A stretch of DNA of 64,000 bases from Desulfamplus sp. (GCA_015232455.1 JADFZQ010000010.1:62001-126000); one strand, 5' to 3'; positions 31,611-41,742 are shown, counted from the first letter of the stretch. Notes: generated by a model from the letters alone, not told the origin. Translations and numbers: made by a program.

Positions 31611-32765
31611 ATGAAGAAATCTACATCCTTTGTTATAGCCTGTCTTATAACAATCTGTTTTAGCTTCACCAATCTTTATGCTGCTGAAAAACGCGAGAAA
31701 TTTGGAGCTGACAAACGCCACGATCAAGTAGCAAAACTCAAAGTTGATACAAGTGATAAGAAATTTCGCTGGAAAATGGTTATGCCTTGGTCAAAGGGGC
31801 TGCTTTTCTACGATCTAGCTGTTCATTTTTGCGATACAGTAAGGCTTGCATCTGGCGGACGTCTTGATATTAAGCCATTTTCAGCGGGTGAGCTTGTCCC
31901 AGCAATGGAAAGTTTTGATGCTGTGAGCAAAGGTTCATTTGAAGTTGGACACGATTGGCCCGGATATTGGCAGGGCAAAAGTGAGGCATTTATTCCTTTT
32001 GGTTCAGTGCCTTACGGATTAGATGGTGAGCTTTATAATATATGGCTCTATGAAAGAGGCGGAGTAGCAATGATGCAGGAACTCTATGGCAGATACGGGC
32101 TATTTGCTCTTCCAGCAGGTCAGGTTGGTCAAGAATTAGGGCTTGCATCAAACAAAGAAGCTAAAAAAATGGAAGATTTTAAAGGCATGAAGATCAGAAC
32201 CGCTGGTTGGTATATGGATATTCTGAACAAACTTGGTGCATCTGCCGTAGCTCTTCCCGGTGGCGAAATCTATCTATCTCTTCAAACTGGTGTTCTTGAT
32301 GCTGCTGAATTCTCATCTCCTGCGATCAACTGGCCTATGGGATTTGACGAAATTACAAAATTTATAATTCAACCAGGTGTGCATCAGCCAGCATGTCAAA
32401 GTGCTGTTTTCTTTAACAAGAAAAAATATGATGAGCTTCCTGACGATCTTAAATGGATTGTTGACACCGCTGCAAAAGAGACTCAGCTTTGGAGCTATAG
32501 CTGGATCAACAATCTAAATGCTGAAGCTATCCGTAAATTTAAAGAGAAAGTTCAGATTATAAAAATGGACGATGCTGCTGTTATTGAATTTGCAAAGATT
32601 GCCAATGCCTATCTTGAAGAGAAAAAAGCTGCCAACCCTGATGTTAAAAAGATTCTTGATTCCCAAGATGCTCTTAAAAAGGATTTTGCAGACTGGAGAG
32701 ACTCAAGAAGCGGTGCAACTCCTTGGCCCCATGAGGCATTTATTGGCGGAAAGCTGCATGAATAG
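31611..32765 (+). CDS. dctP: TRAP transporter substrate-binding protein (probable lactate)
   Basis: A 384-residue periplasmic TRAP binding protein with a clear signal peptide (MKKSTSFVIACLITICFSF...AAEK). The mature part has the DctP fold and the GEIYLSLQTGVLDAAEFSSP stretch of the TakP-like subgroup, whose members bind pyruvate, lactate and other 2-oxo or 2-hydroxy acids. It starts the operon dctP-dctQ-dctM and lies opposite lactate oxidation genes, so lactate is the probable ligand. RBS: AAGGAG. A palindrome after the gene (32839-32871) may lower expression of the membrane subunits relative to the binding protein. Confidence 0.9.
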   Translation: MKKSTSFVIACLITICFSFTNLYAAEKREKFGADKRHDQVAKLKVDTSDKKFRWKMVMPWSKGLLFYDLAVHFCDTVRLASGGRLDIKPFSAGELVPAMESFDAVSKGSFEVGHDWPGYWQGKSEAFIPFGSVPYGLDGELYNIWLYERGGVAMMQELYGRYGLFALPAGQVGQELGLASNKEAKKMEDFKGMKIRTAGWYMDILNKLGASAVALPGGEIYLSLQTGVLDAAEFSSPAINWPMGFDEITKFIIQPGVHQPACQSAVFFNKKKYDELPDDLKWIVDTAAKETQLWSYSWINNLNAEAIRKFKEKVQIIKMDDAAVIEFAKIANAYLEEKKAANPDVKKILDSQDALKKDFADWRDSRSGATPWPHEAFIGGKLHE

Positions 32766-32838
32766 TTGATTAACCTGTAGGGGTAAACCACCGTGTTTAC
32801 CCTGTTAATTATAAAAGGGTGGCACCTTTATATTTGAA

Positions 32839-32871
32839 AGATTTGACAACTTTTTAAAAGTTGTCAAATCT
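32839..32871. repeat. Dispersed palindrome A, copy 3 (dctP-dctQ gap)
   Basis: AGATTTGACAACTTTT (32839-32854) and its exact reverse complement (32856-32871) flank one T. The 33-mer is identical to the copy at 38834-38866. Confidence 0.85.
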
Positions 32872-32900
32872 ACACAAACTCAACAAAACGAGGTAAACAG

Positions 32901-33395
32901 ATGTCAAAAGTATCTGAAATTTTAGATAAAATAGTTGTAAAACAGGGACACGCCATATCATGGCTTATGGTGCTTCTTGTTATTTTAACAGGATTTGAGG
33001 TGTTCAGAAGATATGCCCTCTCATCTCCAACTGTATGGGGTCTTGAATTTACAACCTTTCTTTTTGGGATCCATTTTATAATGGGCTTTTCCTACACCGA
33101 ACAGTTTGAAGGTCATGTCAATGTTGATATTCTTGCTTCACGTCTTTCCAAAAAAGCACAGATATTGTTGTGGCTTACGGCAACAGTACTTTTTACCTTG
33201 CCATCAATAGCTCTCTTGCTTTATGGAGCAATACTCTATGCCTATGAGTCTGTTATTATCTTTGAGAAAAACTCAACAGCTTGGAGTCCTCCGATATGGC
33301 CCGTAAAACTATTTATTCCCGCAGGATTTGCCCTGCTTTTCATGCAGGTTATTTCAAACTGTATTAAAAAATTTAACTCTCTTAAAACATTGTAG
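32901..33395 (+). CDS. dctQ: TRAP transporter small membrane subunit
   Basis: A 164-residue membrane protein with four predicted helices, the standard DctQ arrangement (helix 1 AISWLMVLLVILTGFEVFRRY; then PTVWGLEFTTFLFGIHFIMG). It pairs with DctM to form the Na+- or H+-driven TRAP permease. It lies between dctP and dctM on the same strand. RBS: GAGGT. Confidence 0.92.
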   Translation: MSKVSEILDKIVVKQGHAISWLMVLLVILTGFEVFRRYALSSPTVWGLEFTTFLFGIHFIMGFSYTEQFEGHVNVDILASRLSKKAQILLWLTATVLFTLPSIALLLYGAILYAYESVIIFEKNSTAWSPPIWPVKLFIPAGFALLFMQVISNCIKKFNSLKTL

Positions 33396-33416
33396 AAAAG
33401 GAAAAAGGGGTGGTGC

Positions 33417-34769
33417 ATGAGTCCTGAACTTATGAGTTTAATGATGTTTATTATGCTTGCCTTGTTCATTTTGACAGGAATGCCATTAGCATTTGCGTTA
33501 GCAACAACAGCAACAATTACAGGTTTTATAGATTACGGATTTAATGTTGACGCTTTAGTTGGCGTTTTTATGAATAATACATGGGGCGTTATGGGCAACT
33601 TTGTCATTGTGGCAGTCCCCCTGTTTATACTCATGGCTCAGTTGCTTGAACGATCGCAGATTTCAGAAGCCCTTTTTGAGGCTCTTTATGTCGTAATAGG
33701 AAAGGTAAATGGTGGTCTTGGAGTTGCCGTTATTCTTGTGTGTGTTATCCTTGCTGCTACAACTGGAATTGTTGGGGCTTCTGTTGTTGGTATGACACTT
33801 CTTGCTGTTCCTACAATGCTTGAAAAGGGTTATCAAAAAGAGATGGTCTGTGGTCTTATATGTTCAGGTGGAACACTTGGAATTCTTATACCGCCAAGTA
33901 TCATGCTTGTTGTTTTTGGGGGACTTACTGGTTTAAAAGAGACATCTGTAGGAAATCTCTTTGCTGGTGCTGTTCTTCCAGGACTTCTTCTTGCTGGTCT
34001 TTATCTTATCTATGTTGTGATAAGATGCAATATAAACCCAAAGCTTGGACCACCTATAAGTGCAGTTGAAGCAGCAAAATATTCGACAAAAGATAAGATC
34101 ATGATGACGATACAGTCTCTGATTCCTCCTTTGTTTCTCATTCTTTCTGTTATGGGAAGTATTTTGTTTGGAATTGCAACACCTTCAGAAGCAGCAGCAC
34201 TTGGTGTAATAGGTGCAGCAATCCTTGCCGCTGTTTACAAAAAACTCTCATTGCAGGTAATAAGAGAATCAAGCTACAATACACTCAAGATAACATCTAT
34301 GGTTATGATGCTTTTTGTATGCGGAAACCTTTTCAGCTCTGAATTTCTTGCTATCGGAGGCGGTGATGTTATCACAGACCTGTTAGTCGGCGGTGCATTA
34401 AAGGATTATCCTATTGTTGTTCTTTCCATCATGCTGTTTGCTGTTTTTATTCTTGGAATGTTTATTGACTGGGTTGCAATTCTTCTTATTACAATACCTA
34501 TCTTTTTACCGATCACTATGGATCTCGGTTTTGACCCTTTATGGTTTTCCATGCTTATGTGCGTTACTCTCCAGACTTCATTCCTCACGCCGCCATTCGG
34601 TTATTCTCTGTTCTATTTTGCAGGTGCAGCACCTAAGGGGCAATACGACATGATGTCTATTTACAAGGGAGTTACCCCTTTTATTCTTCTTCAGGTTATT
34701 GGAATTGTTCTTTGCGTAATGTTTCCTTCTATAATTACCTATCTTCCTAAGCTGTTTTTTGGGCAATGA
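33417..34769 (+). CDS. dctM: TRAP transporter large permease subunit
   Basis: A 450-residue DctM permease with about twelve membrane helices; recognised from LTGMPLAFALATTATITGF, the GILIPPSIMLVVFGGLT region and the C-terminal FLTPPFGYSLFYFAGAAPKG. It carries the substrate across the inner membrane with DctQ. It follows dctQ by 21 bases. The length is that of a standard subunit. Confidence 0.95.
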   Translation: MSPELMSLMMFIMLALFILTGMPLAFALATTATITGFIDYGFNVDALVGVFMNNTWGVMGNFVIVAVPLFILMAQLLERSQISEALFEALYVVIGKVNGGLGVAVILVCVILAATTGIVGASVVGMTLLAVPTMLEKGYQKEMVCGLICSGGTLGILIPPSIMLVVFGGLTGLKETSVGNLFAGAVLPGLLLAGLYLIYVVIRCNINPKLGPPISAVEAAKYSTKDKIMMTIQSLIPPLFLILSVMGSILFGIATPSEAAALGVIGAAILAAVYKKLSLQVIRESSYNTLKITSMVMMLFVCGNLFSSEFLAIGGGDVITDLLVGGALKDYPIVVLSIMLFAVFILGMFIDWVAILLITIPIFLPITMDLGFDPLWFSMLMCVTLQTSFLTPPFGYSLFYFAGAAPKGQYDMMSIYKGVTPFILLQVIGIVLCVMFPSIITYLPKLFFGQ

Positions 34770-34844
34770 TCTTGATTTTTGTGAAACCATAATCAATAAT
34801 CAATTATTTCAATGTGTTAATTTAATTCTTTAATTTATTGTTTC

Positions 34845-34866
34845 GCCCTAAGCTAAAGCTTGGGGC
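34845..34866. repeat. Short hairpin before the Rpn gene
   Basis: GCCCTAAGCT (34845-34854) pairs with AGCTTGGGGC (34857-34866) with one T-G pair and a 2-base loop. It lies between dctM and the Rpn-family gene and may end or weaken transcription, or mark a mobile insertion boundary. Confidence 0.5.
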
Positions 34867-34890
34867 TAATAAAAAATGGAGCGTTCATAA

Positions 34891-35832
34891 ATGAAACATA
34901 GAATAAATCCAATAGTTGATTGTGTATTCAAGGCTTTGCTTGGTTCAGAAAAAAATAAAAACCTCCTGATTCATTTCTTAAATGCAATAATTGATTTTCA
35001 AGATGAAGATAAAATTACTGATGTTGTAGTTATGAATCCTTACAACGAACGTGAGTTTATTGATGATAAGCTATCAGTTGTAGATATAAAGGCAAAATGC
35101 CAGAATGACTTTAAATATCAGGTAGAGATTCAGCTTGCTGTCTATCCCGCACTATCCTCAAGAATAGTCTATAATTGGAGCACAATTTACCACTCTCAGC
35201 TTACCAAAAAAGGTGCTTATAAAGAGCTAAAACCTGTCTTTTCAATCTGGATTCTTGAGAATCCCCTGTTTAAAGATGTTGATAATTACCATCTTAAATT
35301 TGGGCTGCATGATGTAAAAAATAACATTGCATTGAGCGACCACCTAACAATTCATCTGCTCCAACTCTCCCATTTTGATGACAATAAAGATATTTGCAAT
35401 GAGGCGGAACGCTGGTTATATTTCTTTAAAAAGGCTGAAAATCAGGACATTGACAATTTACCTGAAGTTTTAAATACAAAGGAGATGAAACAGGCTATGG
35501 AAACTTTGCAAGATTTTTCAGAAAACCAGAAGAATTATCTGCTTTATCAAAGCAGACTTGATGCCATTTATGAACGAAATACTTTAGAGCAGATGAGAAG
35601 GGAAACCGAGATAGAGCTGTCTCTTGCAAGACAACATATTGCGAAAACTACTAAAGAGATTGAAAAAGCTACTAAAGAGATTGAAAAAGCTACTAAAGAG
35701 GCGGAAAAAGCTACTAAAGAGGTGGAAAAAGAGCGAGCTGAAAAGGAGAAGGCTATCAAAGAGAAAGAGATATATTTAAAAATACTCAAAGAAAAAGGGA
35801 TTGATATTGATTCTCTTAACCTTTCTTCTTGA
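34891..35832 (+). CDS. Rpn-family PD-(D/E)XK nuclease (putative transposase family)
   Basis: A 313-residue member of the Rpn recombination-promoting nuclease family. The N terminus MKHRINPIVDCVFKALLG and VVDIKAKCQNDFKYQVEIQL carry the D...ExQ-type nuclease core; YKELKPVFSIWIL and the helical middle fit the family. The C terminus is a charged coiled coil of four exact-length heptads encoded by a 21-base DNA repeat (35647-35730). Such genes are scattered in many copies in some Desulfobacterota. It sits inside the lactate operon between dctM and lutC, so it is probably an insertion. No terminal repeats are evident around it. Confidence 0.88.
   Translation: MKHRINPIVDCVFKALLGSEKNKNLLIHFLNAIIDFQDEDKITDVVVMNPYNEREFIDDKLSVVDIKAKCQNDFKYQVEIQLAVYPALSSRIVYNWSTIYHSQLTKKGAYKELKPVFSIWILENPLFKDVDNYHLKFGLHDVKNNIALSDHLTIHLLQLSHFDDNKDICNEAERWLYFFKKAENQDIDNLPEVLNTKEMKQAMETLQDFSENQKNYLLYQSRLDAIYERNTLEQMRRETEIELSLARQHIAKTTKEIEKATKEIEKATKEAEKATKEVEKERAEKEKAIKEKEIYLKILKEKGIDIDSLNLSS
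35647..35730 (+). repeat. Four tandem 21-bp units in the Rpn gene
   Basis: Four head-to-tail units (35647, 35668, 35689, 35710) of the type (A/G)CTACTAAAGAGATTGAAAA encode a (T/A)TKEXEK heptad each. The last two units differ only in the ATT codon (to GCG and GTG) and in the first codon. An in-frame repeat such as this can expand or contract and change coiled-coil length. Confidence 0.9.
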
Positions 35833-35853
35833 ATTTAAAAAAAGGAGCGTAAC

Positions 35854-36396
35854 TTGAACAATATAAATATCATATCAGAATTTAAAGAAAAAGCCTCCCT
35901 CGTATCAGCAGTTATCCATGAAGCAGATACTATTGAAGACTCTTTTCGTATAGCTATCTCATTATGCAAAAAAAATTTTATTATAGCCTCTCCCCAACTT
36001 GATAATTCCAATCTCCCACTTTTAGAAAAACTGTGCATTGAAAATGGAATAACACTTCTTAAAGAGAATCTGCGTAAATATACTAATGGAATTGATATGG
36101 GTATAACATTTGCCGACTTTGGCATTGCTGAGACAGGCACAATAGTTGTCAGCTCTGACTCTGAAGATAAGCGTCTATCTACCATGATAAGCGAAATCCA
36201 TGTTGCTCTGCTCTACAAATCAAATATCAGAGCAACTGCTCTTGATATGGCAGATGAATTGTCAGCTTTAACTTCAAGACCATCATCATATACAGCTTTT
36301 ATAACAGGTCCAAGCAGAACCGCAGATATTGAGAGAGTGCTTGCAATAGGGGTTCATGGACCAATTGCTCTTCACGTTATTATTATAGCAGCTTGA
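35854..36396 (+). CDS. lutC: LutC-like lactate utilisation protein
   Basis: A 180-residue LUD-domain protein, the LutC/LldG component of L-lactate oxidation. The family regions GITFADFGIAETGTIVVSS and AFITGPSRTADIERVLAIGVHGP are present. The start is TTG, supported by AAGGAG eight bases upstream. It lies 82 bases before lutBA, separated by a copy of palindrome A. The normal bacterial order is LutABC; here LutC comes first and LutA and LutB are fused. Confidence 0.93.
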   Translation: MNNINIISEFKEKASLVSAVIHEADTIEDSFRIAISLCKKNFIIASPQLDNSNLPLLEKLCIENGITLLKENLRKYTNGIDMGITFADFGIAETGTIVVSSDSEDKRLSTMISEIHVALLYKSNIRATALDMADELSALTSRPSSYTAFITGPSRTADIERVLAIGVHGPIALHVIIIAA

Positions 36397-36429
36397 AGAT
36401 TTGACAACTTTTAAAAAATTGTCAAATCT
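36397..36429. repeat. Dispersed palindrome A, copy 4 (lutC-lutBA gap)
   Basis: AGATTTGACAA (36397-36407) pairs exactly with TTGTCAAATCT (36419-36429). It begins immediately after the lutC stop codon. Confidence 0.75.
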
Positions 36430-36478
36430 ATGCTCAAAATTAGAATAACCGCAATTAATGGAGAAACAATAAATAATC

Positions 36479-38809
36479 ATGGAAAAACTTGAGACTATCA
36501 AGGATTATAAAAACAGAATTGACAACGCCCTTGAAAACCAGTTTCTACGATCCGCAATGGATAAATTCGCAATTGCCTACCGCGAAAGCAGAAAAAACGC
36601 ATTTGCTGGAATTGACACAGATACCTTGATAGCAGAAGTTGCAGAGATTAAGCGAAATGCCATAAAAAACAACGATAAGCTCTTTGAGGAGTTTAAATCT
36701 GTTGCCCAAAAAAATGGCGTCCATGTTCATTTAGCAGCCACAGCCAACGAGGCAAATGAGATTATCTCAAAGATCGCAAAAGATACTGGTTCTCAAAAGA
36801 TCATCAAATCTAAATCCATGACAGCAGAGGAGATACATCTTAATAAATGGCTTGAAAATGAAGGTCTTAAAGTTACTGAAACAGACCTTGGAGAGTGGAT
36901 CGTCCAGCTTCGCCATGAAGGACCATCTCACATGGTTATGCCAGCGATTCATCTCTCCCGTTTTCAGGTGGCAGAACTTTTTTCTGGTGTTACTGGCAAA
37001 GAACAAGATGCCGAAATTGAACGATTGGTTAAAGTTGCAAGAAAGGAGTTAAGAGAGAAATTTGTTGAAGCTGACATGGGAATTACAGGGGCGAATTTCG
37101 TCATTGCAGATACAGGAACAATTGGGCTTGTAACCAATGAGGGAAATGCCCGCCTTGTAACCACTCTTCCAAAGGTGCATGTAGTTTTAGCAGGTATTGA
37201 TAAACTTCTGCCAACAATTAAAGATGCCTTGACAATAGCAAAGGTTCTTCCGCGAAATGCCACAGGACAGAAACTTACATCTTACGTTACGTGGATTACT
37301 GGACCATCTGAATATCTTGGAGATAACAGTGTCAACTATCCATCACAATCTTCAATGTCTGCTTTAAGTCCTGAATCTACTTTCAACAAAAGAGAGATGC
37401 ACATTGTTCTTTTGGATAATGGTCGGCGAAAAATCGCATCTGACCCTGATTTTTCGCAAATCCTACAATGTGTCCGCTGCGGAGCTTGTGCAAATGTCTG
37501 CCCTGTTTATCGCATGGTTGGAGGGCATACACTTGGTTATATTTACATTGGTGCTATTGGTCTTATCACCACATATTTTTTCCATGGTGCAAAAAATGCG
37601 AAAAATTTAGTTCAAAACTGCACTAACTGCGGAGCTTGCAAGGCTGTCTGTGCTGCCGGCATTGATCTGCCACGTTTAATAAAAGAGGTTCACACAAAGA
37701 TACAAGATGAACATGGACACCCGCTAAAGAGTCTTATGCTTGGAAAAGTGTTAAGAGATAGAAAGATGTTTCACACTCTTTTGAGGATAGCAAGCGTTGC
37801 ACAAAAGCCATTTATCACCACACAAAATATCTCAGACAAAGACTCTTCCCCAAAAAGAGTTTCCGCAGAAGAGCCGCTTTATCTTAGACACCTGCCGTTG
37901 ATATTTTTCAAGGAACACAATTTTAGAACTCTACCTGCAATTACTAAAGTTCCTTTTAGAGATAGGTGGAAATCAGTTAAAGCAAATACGAAACAGTTGA
38001 AAGAGACAAACAAAAAGAGTCTAAAAATTGGGATATTTTCAGGCTGCGTGCAAGATTTTGTCTATCCTGAGCAGTTAGAGGCGGGACTTAAAGTAATTCA
38101 AAGGTTAAGTAGTAATTTTAACACAGATAATTATAACGAACATAATAATAAACAGCTTAACATAACCCTTGAATTTCCAATGGATCAATCATGCTGCGGA
38201 CTTCCAGCTCTGATGATGGGTGAAAAAGATGCCGCAGCAGATGTTGCTGTTCAAAATGTTAATGCCTTTAGTGAATATGAGCTTGACTATATAGTAACTC
38301 TATGTGCATCATGTGCCTCACATCTGAAACACGCTGTTCCAAAACTTGTCAATAACACTGTAGCAAAAGATTTTGCAGATAAAGTTATCCCGTTTAGTCA
38401 ATTTGTAAATCAGGTTTTAAGTTATGAAAAGCAACATATTAAGAAGTTTGATAATAATAATTTACCGCTGAAATATAATAAAATAACATGGCACTCTCCC
38501 TGCCATCTCTGTCGTGGTCTTGGAATAAAAGATGACCCAAAACAGCTAATAAAGGCAACAGGAAACACATTTGTTCAGGCAAAAGAAGAAGAGACATGCT
38601 GCGGATTTGGAGGTAGTTTTTCAGCAAATTTCCCAGCAATATCAAGAGAAATTCTTAACCGTAAATTAGATGACGTTGAAAATACAGGTGCAGATTTGCT
38701 TGTAACAGAGTGTCCGGGCTGTGTTATGCAGTTAAGAGGCGGGGCTTTAAATCAAAATCGTAAATTTAAGGTTGTTCATTTAGCAGAATTGCTGTCAGTT
38801 AAATCGTAA
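36479..38809 (+). CDS. lutBA: LutB-LutA fusion, L-lactate dehydrogenase Fe-S protein
   Basis: A 776-residue fusion. The N-terminal LutB part has a LUD domain (VEADMGITGANFVIADTGTI) and two 4Fe-4S motifs: CVRCGACANVCPVYR near 330 and CTNCGACKAVCAAG near 380. The C-terminal LutA part has two CCG domains (SCCGLPALMMGE near 570; TCCGFGGSFSAN near 707, with TECPGCVMQL). LutA, LutB and LutC together oxidise L-lactate to pyruvate. The same fusion is known from Desulfovibrio lactate operons, which supports the taxonomic guess. An Asn-rich insertion lies at about 544-562. It completes the operon; palindrome A follows the stop. Confidence 0.93.
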   Translation: MEKLETIKDYKNRIDNALENQFLRSAMDKFAIAYRESRKNAFAGIDTDTLIAEVAEIKRNAIKNNDKLFEEFKSVAQKNGVHVHLAATANEANEIISKIAKDTGSQKIIKSKSMTAEEIHLNKWLENEGLKVTETDLGEWIVQLRHEGPSHMVMPAIHLSRFQVAELFSGVTGKEQDAEIERLVKVARKELREKFVEADMGITGANFVIADTGTIGLVTNEGNARLVTTLPKVHVVLAGIDKLLPTIKDALTIAKVLPRNATGQKLTSYVTWITGPSEYLGDNSVNYPSQSSMSALSPESTFNKREMHIVLLDNGRRKIASDPDFSQILQCVRCGACANVCPVYRMVGGHTLGYIYIGAIGLITTYFFHGAKNAKNLVQNCTNCGACKAVCAAGIDLPRLIKEVHTKIQDEHGHPLKSLMLGKVLRDRKMFHTLLRIASVAQKPFITTQNISDKDSSPKRVSAEEPLYLRHLPLIFFKEHNFRTLPAITKVPFRDRWKSVKANTKQLKETNKKSLKIGIFSGCVQDFVYPEQLEAGLKVIQRLSSNFNTDNYNEHNNKQLNITLEFPMDQSCCGLPALMMGEKDAAADVAVQNVNAFSEYELDYIVTLCASCASHLKHAVPKLVNNTVAKDFADKVIPFSQFVNQVLSYEKQHIKKFDNNNLPLKYNKITWHSPCHLCRGLGIKDDPKQLIKATGNTFVQAKEEETCCGFGGSFSANFPAISREILNRKLDDVENTGADLLVTECPGCVMQLRGGALNQNRKFKVVHLAELLSVKS

Positions 38810-38833
38810 AAATAAATATATAGAGATTAGAAT

Positions 38834-38866
38834 AGATTTGACAACTTTTTAAAAGTTGTCAAATCT
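38834..38866. repeat. Dispersed palindrome A, copy 5 (after lutBA)
   Basis: A 33-mer identical to that at 32839-32871: two 16-base perfect arms around one T. It may serve as the operon terminator. Confidence 0.85.
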
Positions 38867-38924
38867 TAAAATAGTCAATATCCAATAAAACAACTTACGA
38901 CAAAATTTATGAAGGAGAAAAAAT

Positions 38925-39935
38925 ATGTTCATAAAATCTGCATTATTTATTGGATTCGCACTCCTTATCGTATTTGTTGCTGCTAATCTTATGGCTGGCG
39001 AAAACAGGACAATTCTTGTCATTGAAAGTTATCATGCTGAATACGCATGGGACGCAAGCTATAAAAGTGGTTTGGAAGAGGTTTTGGGTAAAACTTACAA
39101 ACTTGAATACTTTGAGATGGACACGAAAAGAGTCCCAAAAGATCAGCATCCGCAGAGAGCTGATTTGGCATGGGAAAAATATCAGCAGTTAAAACCTACT
39201 CTTGTAATTCTCGGCGATGATGCTGCTTTAAAATTTTTGGGTAAAAAATTTGCAGAGACCAAGACACCTGTTGTCTATCTTGGAATCAACAATAACCCTC
39301 GAAACTATTTTAAAGATATTAACGAACTACCTAAAAATATAACAGGCGTGCTTGAACGTCCTCTACTATTGAGGTCTATTGCCAATCTTAAAGAGATAGT
39401 TCCAAACATGAAAAAGATAGTTGTTCTATTTGATAACGACACTACTGCTGAAGTTGTAAAACAAGAGGTTTTTAAGAACAAGAACAGCCTGCTTGGTGTT
39501 ATGGGAATTGATGTTGAGCTTAAAATGATTGGTGATTACAAAACGTGGCAGGAGAGTGTTCTTGCTTTAAAAGGTAAATATGATGCCTGTGTTGTTGGGC
39601 TTTATCAGGCACTTAAAGATGCTGACAATAAACCTGTAAATGCTGAAGAGGTTATAAAATGGACATCTGATAATATGCCTGTTCCTAATTTTGCTTTTTG
39701 GGATTTTGCAGTAGGAAAAGAGAAAACAATCGGCGGGTTTATAATTTATGGCAAAGATATGGGTAAACAGGCTGCTGACATTGTTATTCAGATACTTGAA
39801 AAGGGTGAGTCTATTGAAAAAATCCACCCAATATTCAGCGATAAAGGTCAATTTTTGTTCAGTAAATCACAGTTGAAAAAATGGAATATAAACTTACCCT
39901 CCCAGATTGAACAGAAAACAAAATATGTAGAATAG
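38925..39935 (+). CDS. ABC-type periplasmic binding protein (ABC_sub_bind family), chemoreceptor partner
   Basis: A 336-residue periplasmic binding protein with a signal peptide ([21 protein letters not shown]...AGEN). The start of the mature protein, [23 protein letters not shown], is characteristic of the ABC_sub_bind (PF04392-like) group. No permease or ATPase gene is near; instead the next gene, 16 bases on, is a methyl-accepting receptor, so it is probably a sensory binding protein. A homologous domain is fused to the histidine kinase at 51005-54271. Ligand unknown; lactate-related compounds are possible from position only. RBS: AAGGAG. Confidence 0.85.
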   Translation: MFIKSALFIGFALLIVFVAANLMAGENRTILVIESYHAEYAWDASYKSGLEEVLGKTYKLEYFEMDTKRVPKDQHPQRADLAWEKYQQLKPTLVILGDDAALKFLGKKFAETKTPVVYLGINNNPRNYFKDINELPKNITGVLERPLLLRSIANLKEIVPNMKKIVVLFDNDTTAEVVKQEVFKNKNSLLGVMGIDVELKMIGDYKTWQESVLALKGKYDACVVGLYQALKDADNKPVNAEEVIKWTSDNMPVPNFAFWDFAVGKEKTIGGFIIYGKDMGKQAADIVIQILEKGESIEKIHPIFSDKGQFLFSKSQLKKWNINLPSQIEQKTKYVE

Positions 39936-39951
39936 ACGGGAGCTAAAAAAT

Positions 39952-41742
39952 ATGCAAAAAGAGTCCATTCTCACAAGAATTATATCCCGATTATTTCCTA
40001 CACTTGAAGGTAAAATCAGTGGAATTATATGGTCGGTTTTTTCTATAAATATCTTTTCCGCCTGTTTTTTTCTTGCTGCCTATCAGTTTCCAGATACAAA
40101 AATCTTGTTTTTAACACTATCCGCTATTTTTTTTATATTTTCTTTAATTTGGGCTTTTCAAGGAATTTATATATTAAAGATCGCATTTAATGAAATTTTA
40201 GCAGATATTGAAAAAATTTTTTACTATACTTCTGACGGGCGAATTGATCTATCAAATCACATTTCTACAAACCATATTTCTCATTCTTACGATAATCTTG
40301 TAACATCTTCTGGAATAAAAAAAAGCTATTCTAATTTTTCAGGTAAATTAAGAGAAATTGTAGATAAAATAAGAAGCATAGGATTAGATACAGCACTTGG
40401 AGCTACTCAAATTGCAGCAGTTGCTGGAGTTATCGCAAAACAAACTGCAAATCAAAAAGATTTATCTGAGACTGTTTTGAGAGCAAGCAGCGAAGCGGAC
40501 AGTGCTCTTAAAGAGGTAGCTGTAAGCACTCAATTTGTCTCTGAGAAAACTACAAATGATCTTAAAATGGCTCGCACATCATACGAAGAGCTTATAAATG
40601 TAACCAATAAAGTTAATCAAATCAATATTACTGTAGAATCGTTTAAAGAAACTGTTGAGAAGTTAGGGCAAAGTTCAGCCAGTATTCTTAAGGTAGTCAG
40701 TGTTATAAACGATATTGCAGATATGACATCACTGCTTTCTTTGAATGCTACAATTGAAGCTGCAAGAGCTGGCGAGCATGGAAAAGGTTTTGCAGTTGTT
40801 GCAGGAGAAGTAAGAGAGCTTGCCAACAAAATAAAGCCAGCTACACAATCCATATATTCAAATATCAGTGAGATGATTGAAGTTGTAAAAAAGACCCAAG
40901 CAGGTACAACTGAAATCAGCGGGTATTCTAAAGATACAACCGCTGCTGTAAGTAAAGCTGTTGAGAATTTTAATAGCATGGTGATTGATTTTGAAAAAGC
41001 TAATGACGAACTCATCAAAATAGCCGCTGCAATAGAAGAGCTATCAACAAACAACACTGATGTAACCCACAAAGTTCAAGAAATTGACTTATTAACCCAT
41101 GAAATTGCAAAAGAGATGGCAGAATCTGAAAAATCTATCCAGAAGTTAAATTCAATAACAGAACAGATGCTGGATAAGGTATGCAGTGTTAAAACAGGCA
41201 CGGGTAAATTTGATCAATTTATTTCATTTTGCTATCAAACAAGAGATATTTATGCTCAAAATATTAAAGAGATGCAAAATAGCGGTCTCAATGTTTTTGA
41301 TAATAATTACAAAAAAGTCCCCAATACCAACCCACAAAAATATATAACATCTTTTTCAGATGCTATTATTCAAAAATTTCAAAATCTTGTAGATGAAACT
41401 CTCCAAAAAACAGGAGGAGCTATATACTGCCTTCCTATTGACAAAAATGGTTATTTGCCTGTTCATCATAAACAATTTTCTCAACCAATGAGTGGTGATT
41501 ACAAAAAAGACCTGCCTAATAGTCGTCATCAAAAAATATATCAAAGTAACTCCACAGAAAAAAGGCGTTGTAGCCACACGGAGAGAATGCTATTGCAGAC
41601 ATATATTCGTGATACAGGGCAAATTCTAAATGATCTATCTATGCCGATTTTCATTGACGGAAAGCATTGGGGAGCAATGATAATTGGATTTGACTCTCGG
41701 ACAATGTTTAAAGACCTTGATTGCTGTAAATGGGCATCTTAG
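39952..41742 (+). CDS. Methyl-accepting chemotaxis protein without periplasmic sensor domain
   Basis: A 596-residue receptor. Two membrane helices lie close together near residues 20-75 with almost no periplasmic loop and no evident HAMP. The signalling domain spans about 150-400; its hairpin tip region reads [35 protein letters not shown] in two pieces. A C-terminal cytoplasmic domain of about 170 residues follows, ending [20 protein letters not shown] then [11 protein letters not shown], a module seen after the signalling domain in some receptors of anaerobes. Lacking its own ligand domain, it may depend on the binding protein encoded just upstream, or sense through the C-terminal module. 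Confidence 0.9.
   Translation: MQKESILTRIISRLFPTLEGKISGIIWSVFSINIFSACFFLAAYQFPDTKILFLTLSAIFFIFSLIWAFQGIYILKIAFNEILADIEKIFYYTSDGRIDLSNHISTNHISHSYDNLVTSSGIKKSYSNFSGKLREIVDKIRSIGLDTALGATQIAAVAGVIAKQTANQKDLSETVLRASSEADSALKEVAVSTQFVSEKTTNDLKMARTSYEELINVTNKVNQINITVESFKETVEKLGQSSASILKVVSVINDIADMTSLLSLNATIEAARAGEHGKGFAVVAGEVRELANKIKPATQSIYSNISEMIEVVKKTQAGTTEISGYSKDTTAAVSKAVENFNSMVIDFEKANDELIKIAAAIEELSTNNTDVTHKVQEIDLLTHEIAKEMAESEKSIQKLNSITEQMLDKVCSVKTGTGKFDQFISFCYQTRDIYAQNIKEMQNSGLNVFDNNYKKVPNTNPQKYITSFSDAIIQKFQNLVDETLQKTGGAIYCLPIDKNGYLPVHHKQFSQPMSGDYKKDLPNSRHQKIYQSNSTEKRRCSHTERMLLQTYIRDTGQILNDLSMPIFIDGKHWGAMIIGFDSRTMFKDLDCCKWAS

Noticed and set aside
34891-35832. Insertion sequence around the Rpn gene
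   Set aside because: No terminal inverted repeats or target duplication could be found; only the gene itself is supported.
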